This document shows positions 26,505 to 34,735 of a stretch of DNA of 64,000 nucleotides, piece by piece. The notes beneath the pieces are model-generated. The model had not been told where the DNA came from. It worked only from the letters and a program-made list of their open reading frames with translations, and did not search any database. The stretch is from Chitinophaga cymbidii. GTDB lineage: Bacteria > Bacteroidota > Bacteroidia > Chitinophagales > Chitinophagaceae. Position 1 is the first letter of the stretch. Every line of letters begins with the position of its first letter. The DNA lies in assembly GCF_007992715.1 (NCBI RefSeq), contig NZ_BKAU01000001.1:310001-374000 (forward strand). The letters are read 5' to 3'. The position numbers were made by a program, and so were the translations under genes.

Positions 26505-27848
26505 TTAGACTGCCGGCTCCCAACCTGGTTCGTACGTACGGCTCCAGTATTTCATCGCTTCCGGATCATTGAGGATGTGGCCTGTTTTCGGATCGATGTT
26601 CAGCGTACGGCCGGTGCGCTGCGCGATATTGCCGAGCTGTACCAGCAAAGTGCTCTGGTGGCCGCTGAGGATATCGGAGTGCAGCGATGATCCCTTACGG
26701 ATGGCATCGAAGAAATTATTGATGTGCAGGGCGTCGAGCTGCTCTGAGGGGTTCATGTTGTTGCGCGCGTCGATCACTACATCATTTTTAACGGCCTTTA
26801 TCACCTTGTTTTTCAGGTCATAGATGGTGTAGCTGTTGCCACCGTCTATTACGAGCGTTCCATCTTCGCCATAAAAAGCAACGCCTACGCTGCTGCCTTC
26901 CACGTTGCGGCCATTGCAGCTGCGGCCTTCCCAGCTGATGAAAGTGTTGTTATCAAATTCCAGGTTGATGATCTGCGTATCAGGCGTCTGCCAGTCGTCC
27001 TGGTAACGGTAACGCCCACCCGAAGAATTCACGCGAACGGGATAATCCACACCAAGGCCCCAGCGTGCGAGGTCTACCATGTGGGTGCCGTTGTTCAGCG
27101 CTTCACCGGTGCCCCAGTTCCAGAACCAGTGCCAATTATAGTGAACGATGTTGTCGCGGAACTGCTCGCGGGGCGCGGGGCCCTGCCAGAGGTCGAAGTT
27201 CAGCCAGGAAGGAACGGCCGTTTCTTTTCCTTTGCCGATGGATGCGCGGTTGTTGGTATACCATGTTTTTGCAAAATACGGCCTGCCGATCACGCCGGCT
27301 TTCAGTTCGCGGATAGCCTCCATCACGTTCGGCCAGGAACGGCGCTGGTTGCCCATCTGCATCACCTTGCCATATTTTTTTGTGGCGGCGATCAGCATCT
27401 CGCCTTCGTTGGGATTGTGGCTGCAGGGTTTTTCGAGGTACACGTGCTTTCCCGCTTTGGCGGCCAGCAGCGCGGCCGGTGCATGCCAGTGGTCCGGCGC
27501 TGCTACGATGAGCGCATCCACCGCTTTGTCTTCCAGCGCTTTGCGGAAGTCCGGCGCGGCCTGCGGGCGTTTTTTCTGGATCTTCTCCACCGCCACAATG
27601 AATTTATCTGATGCCCTGCTGTCCACATCACACGAATACAAAACTTCACAATTGGGCTGTTTGGCAAAATTGCAGCCTACCGCCATACCGCGGCTGTTGA
27701 CTCCCATACTGGCTACCCTGATGCGATCGTTGGCGCCGATGATGCCTGCATAACTGCGGGCGCTGACGCCGGGGAGAATACCGCCGATAGAAACCGCGGC
27801 CGCGCCTTTCAACGCTTTCTTAACAAAATCTCTGCGTGAGTTTTCCAT
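26505..27848 (-). CDS. Exported Gfo/Idh/MocA oxidoreductase with twin-arginine signal
   Basis: 447 aa. The N-terminus has SRRDFVKKALKGAAA, a twin-arginine-type signal, so the protein is folded with its NAD(P) cofactor before export. A Rossmann domain follows (RIRVASMGVNSRGMAVG; VDALIVAAPDHWHAPAALLAAKAGKHVYLEKP), with the EKP lysine at about 145-150 that is catalytic in the family. The C-terminal alpha/beta domain holds the substrate-side TGEALNNGTHMVDLARW histidine motif. Starts 11 bp after the preceding oxidoreductase gene. Close relatives are common in glycan loci of Bacteroidota and Planctomycetes, where some members oxidise C3 of glycosides. It lacks GH109 hallmarks, so I do not call it a glycosidase. 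Confidence 0.88.
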   Translation of the reverse strand: MENSRRDFVKKALKGAAAVSIGGILPGVSARSYAGIIGANDRIRVASMGVNSRGMAVGCNFAKQPNCEVLYSCDVDSRASDKFIVAVEKIQKKRPQAAPDFRKALEDKAVDALIVAAPDHWHAPAALLAAKAGKHVYLEKPCSHNPNEGEMLIAATKKYGKVMQMGNQRRSWPNVMEAIRELKAGVIGRPYFAKTWYTNNRASIGKGKETAVPSWLNFDLWQGPAPREQFRDNIVHYNWHWFWNWGTGEALNNGTHMVDLARWGLGVDYPVRVNSSGGRYRYQDDWQTPDTQIINLEFDNNTFISWEGRSCNGRNVEGSSVGVAFYGEDGTLVIDGGNSYTIYDLKNKVIKAVKNDVVIDARNNMNPSEQLDALHINNFFDAIRKGSSLHSDILSGHQSTLLVQLGNIAQRTGRTLNIDPKTGHILNDPEAMKYWSRTYEPGWEPAV

Positions 27849-27859
27849 GTTGTAAAATT

Positions 27860-28882
27860 TTATTTGCGTTTTGCTTTTTCCATGATCTCTGCAAGCGTTA
27901 CACTGGCGCCGTTCCTGCGTTTGCTTTCATCCGCAGCTTCCATAAAGGCGAATATTTCCAGCGTTTCCTCCCGGCTAACGGGGGGCTTGCCTGTTTTAAA
28001 GAAGGTGATGATCTCCGCGAGCAGCGCCTCGTAACCCTGAAAGGGACCGAGCACTGCATTTCCCGTTTCCCCGTAGGCCGTGCCCCCGAAGTCGTATTTC
28101 CCCGAGCGCTTGCCGCGGAAAGTACCGATCCTGTTGTCATCCCAGGTGCCCACCACTACGTCCGTATCCGGCGTATGCACGCGGATCACGCTTTTGCAAC
28201 CCGTGCCCATCACGGTATACAGCGTTTCCACACCATGAATGCCATACCAGAAGAAATCCGGATGGGTAGGCTCGATATTGGCGGGACAATAAGTGTCCGC
28301 ACCGATCACCTTTCCGATCTTGCCGGCTACCACGTCCTTTGCACTGCTCATGAAGCGAAGGGAAGAGGAAGAGAACACCGGCACCTTATATTTTTCCGCC
28401 GCATCGTAAATGGCGATCGCATCACTAAGGGAGGCGGCGACAGGTTTATCGATGAACACCGGCTTGCCGGCTTTCAGCACGGGCAGCGCCTGTTCGAGAT
28501 GCAGGCGGCCATCGTTGGTTTCCAGCAACACCACGTCCACTTTTTGCAGCAGGGCGCTGATGGAATCCACGATCTCCACACCGAGGGCGGACACGTCTTT
28601 AATGTATCCCGGTATTCTTTTTACCGATGACTCAATGTCGTTGCTGCCTTTTGGATAGGCGGCCACTACCCTGTAACCCGCGAACTCCGGCTTTGGCGTT
28701 GCGGCATTCAGCGCTTTTGTAAAAGCCACGCTGTGCGAAGTATCCAGCCCAATGATGCCTACCCGCCCCTGTGAGGGTGCGCTTCCGGCAGGCAAAGCGG
28801 ACAGCGGGCCGGTGATACCCAGTCCAATGCCAGCCATGGCAGCTTGTTTCAAAAATGTCCGGCGTTGATAATGTTTCCCCAT
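27860..28882 (-). CDS. Exported Gfo/Idh/MocA oxidoreductase, first gene of the operon
   Basis: 340 aa. The N-terminal QRRTFLKQAAMAGIGLG is a twin-arginine-like export signal ending around ALPAG. The Rossmann part has RVGIIGLDTSHSVAFTKAL (degenerate glycine motif), VVLLETNDGRLHLEQALPVLKAGKPVFIDKP with the catalytic-type lysine in DKP, and a short C-terminal domain with the YGIHGVETLYTVMGTG histidine. It is shorter than its neighbour by about 100 residues. It opens the eight-gene operon running to 18494 (gaps 11, 17, 4, -4, 10, -4, -1 bp). The LacI-type operator at 28905-28918 lies 23-36 bp upstream of its ATG. Confidence 0.86.
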   Translation of the reverse strand: MGKHYQRRTFLKQAAMAGIGLGITGPLSALPAGSAPSQGRVGIIGLDTSHSVAFTKALNAATPKPEFAGYRVVAAYPKGSNDIESSVKRIPGYIKDVSALGVEIVDSISALLQKVDVVLLETNDGRLHLEQALPVLKAGKPVFIDKPVAASLSDAIAIYDAAEKYKVPVFSSSSLRFMSSAKDVVAGKIGKVIGADTYCPANIEPTHPDFFWYGIHGVETLYTVMGTGCKSVIRVHTPDTDVVVGTWDDNRIGTFRGKRSGKYDFGGTAYGETGNAVLGPFQGYEALLAEIITFFKTGKPPVSREETLEIFAFMEAADESKRRNGASVTLAEIMEKAKRK

Positions 28883-28904
28883 ATGAATAATTTTATCTGG
28901 TTTC

Positions 28905-28918
28905 CGTGCACGTACCCG
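28905..28918 (-). promoter_or_regulatory. Operator copy A (LacI regulon), oxidoreductase/nag operon
   Basis: In gene orientation CGGGTACGTGCACG, preceded by AATTT. It shares 13 of 14 bases with copies B and C, and 12 with copy D. Position 23-36 bp before the ATG suits a repressor covering the transcription start. Confidence 0.75.
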
Positions 28919-29007
28919 AAATTGTACATTTTCTTTGGTAAATCAAAACCACTTGTCAAAAAAATTGTATGCTGTCCGAATCGCTGTTAAATCCGGAGTA
29001 TCTATGT

Positions 29008-31302
29008 TCATCCTGCAAAAAACCGCAGCACCTGTCCTATCATATTATCAGACAACCTGTTGATCTCGGCAGGCGTTTGAAACTCCAGTTGCTGCGGTGC
29101 GTTGTATAGCTGATATATTTCTTCCACATTGTTCATCGTCCGGCGCACTGCTTGTGCATCCGCATGCCTGTCCAGCGAAGGCGCAATAACGAGCAGCTTG
29201 CGCGGCGCTATGCAGGACAATATCTCTCCGAAATCCACCGGCGCCTCGCCGGGCTTTTCCGCATACCCGCGCAGCGCCGGCAAAAATCCATGCAGATCGG
29301 AATAAGTACGCAGGCTTTCATATTGCCGGTTACTGCTCCGCCAGGGAGAAAATGCCGCCACTGCCGCAACGCCGGCGATCCTTTCGTCTTCCGCCGCGGC
29401 CATCAATCCTACACTCCCGCCAATGGTATTCCCCAAAACGTATATCCGTTGATGATCGATATCATCAAAACCCGTTAACGCATCTACGCAAGCCTTTACA
29501 TCATTCACCATCTTCCCCATCTTCGACCATTGCGGATAACGTTCATAAAAATATTTCCCTTCTTCAATGCGTGTTCCAAAGCCCAGCATGTCGATCGCCA
29601 GCACAGCATACCCTTTTTCGATCAGCTTCCGGAAGAGCTTGCTGTTACCGTTGCCGCCGTCTTTATTATACCCAAAAGCAAATCCATGCGCGTATGCATA
29701 TTGATGCAGGTAGATAATGACGGGCATCTTTTTATGCGCGGCGGTATCAGCCGGGCAATACAACATGCCGCTCAGGTGATCGCCCATGGAATTGTACGGG
29801 GTAAGATGAATGATCCTGGCGCCGGGCACCTGCGGCCTTCCGGTGATGCTGCTGATCCAGTCCTGCCGGGAAGGCAGGCCGGGCGTGATCCTGGCGGGAC
29901 AAACACCCGGGGGCTCTTCTCCCAACAGCCATTGCAGGTTGTGCAGTATCCGCTGTTTGTCCGGCTTAAACGCGGTAGTATCGCTGTAGCGCGCGGAGAG
30001 GAACACCGGCTTTACCGGCGGGCGTTCTGCGGGAGTGCCGGTATTGGCGTAATACAATACGTTCTCCCAATGCAGCTTCCGGCGGGAAAAGCGGTCGTCC
30101 AGGAAATCCAGGCAACGTTCCAGGTCGCGCGTGGTTACGGCATGTTCGCCCATCCGGGGAAAGACGCCGATGTTGTCTGCTTTTCCTAAAAAATCATATA
30201 CTTTTTTTACGGACTGATAGCATTGCTCATTGGCCCAGGGGTTGAGCTGGCGTTCCACGATCGAGTAATGCATGAGCAGCGCTCTCGGTGCAATGAGCGA
30301 CAGCAGCAGGTTCTGATCCACCGGCAACCGGTCTTCCCGCCCGAAGAAAAACCGCAGGCGCGGATGGAACCAGTGTGCGGCATTGGCGCAGATATCGTCG
30401 ATCGTCTGGTTACAATATTGCGGATCGCTGTAGCGGAATGGCGTGATCCCCCCGGTGCCGCAACTGCTGGTGACCACAGCGGCGATCCGGTCATCAAAAG
30501 CGGCTGCCCAGAGGGACTGTTTGCCGTTGCGGGAATGACCGGTGACCGCGATCCTGGCGGTGTCTATTTCTTTACGGGTGAACAGGTAATCCACCACCCG
30601 CGAAGCCCCCCAGGCCCGGCGCATCAACAGTGAAAAATCGTATTCCGGGTACAGCGCCTGGTAAGCCTCCGTATCGTCCATCCCGTCAGCCGCGGCATAT
30701 ACGCAGGTAATGTAACCGCGCCGCAGCGCAAGCTGCGCCCAGCTGCGGTGGGTCCATTGCGTCATATACACCGGCCGCGCGCCCGCACCTGGCGGGATCA
30801 TCAGCTCCAGCGTCATGCGCGCCCTGCCTTGCGGCCCGAACTGCAACCTGATCATCTGCACCCGTACTTTTCCTTCCATCCTGTCTGACAATACCTGCGC
30901 CTTTACATTACCCGGCGCGGGCGGAATACTGCCGGACACCCAATGCTGAAATTCCTTTTTGATCCAGTCGCGCCGCGCGTTCCAGGCTTCGCGTGTGCTG
31001 ATCTTCCTGCCCTTTTCATCCAACAAAGGCTCCGGCAAAAAAGGATGCGAAGGCATGTTATCAAAATCCGGCGGCAATTCTCCCGTTCTTGCCTGCCAGT
31101 CCTTCCAGGTGCTATCCAGCAAGGAAACACGGCGGCTGATGGGGAAGCGGTGCTCGTTGGGCGTATTGATGGACAATATCTCTTCAAGGAATTTCTTTCG
31201 TTTGTCCGTAACAGTTTGCGCCCGCAGGCTGCCCGCGGAGATGAGCAATAAGAGTAAAATAAATACACCGCCCGCCCGCGGCATATCGATCTGTGCAGCC
31301 AT
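29008..31302 (-). CDS. Two-domain esterase: CE15-like domain plus degenerate alpha/beta hydrolase
   Basis: 764 aa from the ATG at 31302, chosen because it precedes a clear signal peptide ending LRAQ (28); an ATG at 31284 would also serve, and the frame is open to 31389, overlapping the upstream gene. Residues 90-400 resemble CE15 glucuronoyl esterases: nucleophile elbow GHSRNGK (S257), SSCGTGG, and histidine H387 in GEHAVTTRD. Residues 480-760 form a second alpha/beta hydrolase domain whose elbow reads GNTIGG, with threonine T626 instead of serine, and I see no C-terminal catalytic histidine, so it may be inactive or binding. Last gene of the six-gene SusCD operon, 37 bp after the GH31 gene. 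Likely removes ester decorations from the glycan. Confidence 0.8.
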   Translation of the reverse strand: MAAQIDMPRAGGVFILLLLLISAGSLRAQTVTDKRKKFLEEILSINTPNEHRFPISRRVSLLDSTWKDWQARTGELPPDFDNMPSHPFLPEPLLDEKGRKISTREAWNARRDWIKKEFQHWVSGSIPPAPGNVKAQVLSDRMEGKVRVQMIRLQFGPQGRARMTLELMIPPGAGARPVYMTQWTHRSWAQLALRRGYITCVYAAADGMDDTEAYQALYPEYDFSLLMRRAWGASRVVDYLFTRKEIDTARIAVTGHSRNGKQSLWAAAFDDRIAAVVTSSCGTGGITPFRYSDPQYCNQTIDDICANAAHWFHPRLRFFFGREDRLPVDQNLLLSLIAPRALLMHYSIVERQLNPWANEQCYQSVKKVYDFLGKADNIGVFPRMGEHAVTTRDLERCLDFLDDRFSRRKLHWENVLYYANTGTPAERPPVKPVFLSARYSDTTAFKPDKQRILHNLQWLLGEEPPGVCPARITPGLPSRQDWISSITGRPQVPGARIIHLTPYNSMGDHLSGMLYCPADTAAHKKMPVIIYLHQYAYAHGFAFGYNKDGGNGNSKLFRKLIEKGYAVLAIDMLGFGTRIEEGKYFYERYPQWSKMGKMVNDVKACVDALTGFDDIDHQRIYVLGNTIGGSVGLMAAAEDERIAGVAAVAAFSPWRSSNRQYESLRTYSDLHGFLPALRGYAEKPGEAPVDFGEILSCIAPRKLLVIAPSLDRHADAQAVRRTMNNVEEIYQLYNAPQQLEFQTPAEINRLSDNMIGQVLRFFAG

Positions 31303-31339
31303 GTTCCGCCTATCAGCATACTTGTAAAAAACCGCTTCG

Positions 31340-34300
31340 TTACCTGTCATCCCGGTTTGTTTTGATGAATACCTGTTTGGAATTACCACGCGGCAACCGC
31401 ACGATCAGCCGGCCTTCTTCGTGACGGGTTTCCTTGTCCCATTCCGGCACCGCTTCCACCGTACCGCCCGCGGCATCATACACCACGAGATACAATACCT
31501 CCGGCAGATTGTGCAGCGAAATACGGAAACCTTCCTTCGTCACCTGCAACGTCACTGCGGCCTGTTCTCCCTTATCATTCAGCAACCGTACAGAATCTGA
31601 AACGGACGGCCGCGTGATGATCATCGCGCCAACTTTATCATTCGTCATTGTTTCACCGAAGCGGAGCGCGCTGTTCAGCTTCACGGGCACAACGGCGCCT
31701 TCACGTAAGAACACGGGTATCGACTGCAGCGAAACTGCCAGCTCCGCGCGGGCCGGCATGACCTTTCCCGTCCACATGTCCGTCCATTTCCCTGCCGGGA
31801 AAACAATGGTGCGCACCGTATCCTCCCGCATCACCGGCGCAACGAGCATATCCCGGCCAAACATGTACTGATCGGCATTGGCATGCAGATCCTTATCCGC
31901 GGGGAAAGCCACGGCCATCGCGCGCATGATGGGAATGCCGGTGTGGTGCGCATCAGCGGCGGCGTTATAAATATACTCCTGCAGGTTCTGACGCACCCAC
32001 ACAAATTTTTTGTAATTCTCCACCGCCGCATCGCCGTATTCCCAGGGCTCGCGGGGTTCACGGCCGTGGCAGCGCATCAGCGGGCTGAAGCAGGAGAATT
32101 GCGTCCACCGCATGTACACGGCCGGTTCAGACCAGCCGCGGAATCCTCCGAGGTCGCTGCCCCAGTTGGAGAAGCCCCCGGCGCAGAGATTCAACGCGCC
32201 TGTCAACGAACCCCGCAGCCCGTCGAAGTTACAACGTACATCCCCTCCGAATTGCGCGGCCCATTGCTGCGTACCGGGCGACGCTGCTCTTCCGAACAAT
32301 ATAAAGTCATTTCCCCTTCTTTCTTTAAAAACGTTATGGTAAGTTCTGTGATAATCGTACGAATACCGGTTGTGCATTTCATCGCCCTTCGTTCCATCAT
32401 AAAAAACAGCATCCTCCGGCACCCTGTCCCCAAAGTCTATCATGCTTCCCGCCACGCCCAGGTCCAGCCGCAGCTTCCACCAGCGGCGGGAAAGCTCCAT
32501 CGCATCCGGATGGCTGAAATCCACATAACCGATGTCCCGCGACGGAAGATCCCGCGGATTCGCTTTCAATAAGGGAAGCGCATCCACCTTCCGCCCCGGA
32601 AACAAAGCCCGTTGCTGCTTTTCGGGAATGGACGAATAATGCCAGGAAAGCACTTTGATATCCCTTGGCGCCATGAAACTGTGCAGCTCCGGCATGTTGG
32701 AGCCGATGCCTTCCGCGTAAATGGCGGTATGCGGAATGTCCAGCTCCGCAAAACGTTTGGTCACGCGCTGCTGTTCCGCAACGGGATCTTTCAGCGGCGT
32801 GTTCAGCCAGCGCCTGCCGGTACGGCCCATCCAGGTGCCAAAGGCCCATTTCGGCGGCAGCAGCGGTTTTCCGGTGAGGCTGGTATAGGAACGTAATGCT
32901 TCTTCCGGTGTTTCCGTCCAGAAATAATAATCGAAAACAGGGCCGTGCTGCGTCAGGCGGTAGCGGGCTTTTTGCTGTTTGCCGATGTCCGCCCGCAGGC
33001 GGTAGGAAGAGTTGTTGAAAACCATGTAGCCGCGCGAGCTATGGAACACGGGCACCGGTTTGTAGGATTCGTTCTTCAGGCCCACGGTAAGGCCCGTCCA
33101 GTCGTCCGCGCCCCAGAGCGTGAGTACATTGTCCACTTGCGAAAAACGGTCGTTCTTCTCTCCGAAACCGAAGATCACTTCGCCGGGTTGCAGAGCGCTG
33201 CGGCTGTCTGTTGCTATAAACGCCTGGCCTGAAACAAAGCGGTTGGGCAGCCCGTTCTCACCGTCATTCGCGGCGAGAACCGAACCGGAAGCATCCGCAG
33301 CATCTCCGGAAAAAATAAATCGTATATCCTTCAACGATACCACATGCTTCACTACGCCTGCCTGATCCTTCAACGAGATCGTTGCATTTGTTTTGGATAT
33401 ATCGATGGAGCCGCCTGCATATCTTACCTGCATGCCGCCAGCAGACGGCACAGCTTGCAGCGGCAGCAGCCCCGAAGGTCTGAAAAACCCTTCCCTGCCG
33501 GCCAGCAGGCGAACGCCGCCGGTTTCGGGAAGGGAGAGATAAAAAAGGACAGGATGACCGGATGCCGCGCACCGGATGCTGATTCGTTTATCCTCCACTG
33601 TTATATCCTCCACCGCATCAACAGCCATCCATTTATCCTGCAAAATGTTACCGGGCGAGCCGTCTGCGAACCAGCGGCGGGACAAACTGTTCAACTCCCG
33701 CAGATAAGTATCGAGCAGCTGCCCGGCAGTTTTGATATCATTGTTTAATAAAGCCTTGTTGACTTTCCGGCGTATCTCGAACGCGAACATGTTCACTTCC
33801 GGCAGGCCGCCGGTGGTGCTGCCGAAGTTGAAACCTTCCAGCAGCAAGAGGTCCATCCAGTGCTGCGTGAGCCGGATGCGCTGCTGGATATTTTTTGCAC
33901 CGGTCGGCTGATCAAGCTGCTGCTGCATTTTCCATATCTCCTCCATGATGCCCCGATTGGGGTATATCAATGAAACCGGGCGGTTCCAGCGGAGGGCGCC
34001 GGAAGGCAAGGCGTCCAGCGTAGCGCTTGCCTGCTCTACGGACGCCCGTTTGCCTAACCGGCTGTGAATATAAAGATCGTCCGCCGCACGTTCCGTGAAG
34101 TCAAGCGCAACGGGACTGCTCACTTCCGCTTCGCGCCAGCGCGTTCTGATCGGAATAAGGCCGAAAGTGCCGGCAGGCTTGCCGCCGATGGTCTTCCACG
34201 GAATGCGCATTGTCACCGTCCATGTCTTTTCCGCTTTCTGTACATCCGCTTTAAAATTCTCTATTACGCCGGACTTCGCGGTGGCTTTCTCATCGGTAAA

Positions 34301-34735
34301 ACCCTGGGCCTGCGTTATCACTTTTGCGTATTGCCTTCCAAAGCTTTGCCCGTCCTTCGTCACAGCGAAATGGTAATACGCCGGCCGGCCGATCTCCGGC
34401 GTGATGTACAGGTCTACCTTATCCGGGAACGCGGCATCCTGGTCTGTGGGTTGCCCCAGGGTTGCGTACCAGTCTACCTGGTGACTTACAGCCGGAAAGG
34501 AAAGAAAATGCTCGGTGCAGCTGAACTGCACGTACAAGGTATCATTCGTGTACGTTATTTTGCAGGCCGTTGGCGTAGCTGGTCTGTTCTCGCCGCCGGC
34601 CCTGTAAAATTCTTTCAAAGTCACTCCCTTCGCGGGAATGGTGATGGCGGTAACGCCCCATTTTTGTTTTTGCTCCTGTCCGTATGCCAGCTGCATCGTC
34701 AGCAGCAGCACAGTTAAAATCCTTTTCATCATCAT
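31340..34735 (-). CDS. GH31 glycosidase with N-terminal CBM9/DOMON module
   Basis: 1131 aa with a signal peptide ending near residue 20 (QLAYGQ). Residues 25-230 form a CBM9/DOMON-like module (KITYTNDTLYVQFSCTEH, KVDLYITPEIG, KTWTVTMRIPW). A helical stretch of about 100 residues follows (IWKMQQQLDQPTG...LDTYLRELNSL), then an N-terminal beta domain and a GH31 barrel at about 610-1000. Nucleophile candidate D767 in SMIDFGDRVPED; acid/base candidate D832 in GGDVRCNFDGL. The FGD-x-VPED pattern followed by DEMHNRYSYDY resembles sulfoquinovosidase- and alpha-glucosidase-type GH31 enzymes more than xylosidases. It overlaps the susD stop by one base. A retaining alpha-glycosidase in the periplasm or on the surface; substrate unproven. 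Confidence 0.88.
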   Translation of the reverse strand: MMMKRILTVLLLTMQLAYGQEQKQKWGVTAITIPAKGVTLKEFYRAGGENRPATPTACKITYTNDTLYVQFSCTEHFLSFPAVSHQVDWYATLGQPTDQDAAFPDKVDLYITPEIGRPAYYHFAVTKDGQSFGRQYAKVITQAQGFTDEKATAKSGVIENFKADVQKAEKTWTVTMRIPWKTIGGKPAGTFGLIPIRTRWREAEVSSPVALDFTERAADDLYIHSRLGKRASVEQASATLDALPSGALRWNRPVSLIYPNRGIMEEIWKMQQQLDQPTGAKNIQQRIRLTQHWMDLLLLEGFNFGSTTGGLPEVNMFAFEIRRKVNKALLNNDIKTAGQLLDTYLRELNSLSRRWFADGSPGNILQDKWMAVDAVEDITVEDKRISIRCAASGHPVLFYLSLPETGGVRLLAGREGFFRPSGLLPLQAVPSAGGMQVRYAGGSIDISKTNATISLKDQAGVVKHVVSLKDIRFIFSGDAADASGSVLAANDGENGLPNRFVSGQAFIATDSRSALQPGEVIFGFGEKNDRFSQVDNVLTLWGADDWTGLTVGLKNESYKPVPVFHSSRGYMVFNNSSYRLRADIGKQQKARYRLTQHGPVFDYYFWTETPEEALRSYTSLTGKPLLPPKWAFGTWMGRTGRRWLNTPLKDPVAEQQRVTKRFAELDIPHTAIYAEGIGSNMPELHSFMAPRDIKVLSWHYSSIPEKQQRALFPGRKVDALPLLKANPRDLPSRDIGYVDFSHPDAMELSRRWWKLRLDLGVAGSMIDFGDRVPEDAVFYDGTKGDEMHNRYSYDYHRTYHNVFKERRGNDFILFGRAASPGTQQWAAQFGGDVRCNFDGLRGSLTGALNLCAGGFSNWGSDLGGFRGWSEPAVYMRWTQFSCFSPLMRCHGREPREPWEYGDAAVENYKKFVWVRQNLQEYIYNAAADAHHTGIPIMRAMAVAFPADKDLHANADQYMFGRDMLVAPVMREDTVRTIVFPAGKWTDMWTGKVMPARAELAVSLQSIPVFLREGAVVPVKLNSALRFGETMTNDKVGAMIITRPSVSDSVRLLNDKGEQAAVTLQVTKEGFRISLHNLPEVLYLVVYDAAGGTVEAVPEWDKETRHEEGRLIVRLPRGNSKQVFIKTNRDDR

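Noticed and set aside
26505..27848. GH109-type NAD-dependent N-acetylgalactosaminidase
   Set aside because: The twin-arginine signal and Gfo/Idh fold fit, but the sequence does not resemble the GH109 enzymes I know beyond the general fold; the DHWH and EKP motifs place it with ordinary oxidoreductases.
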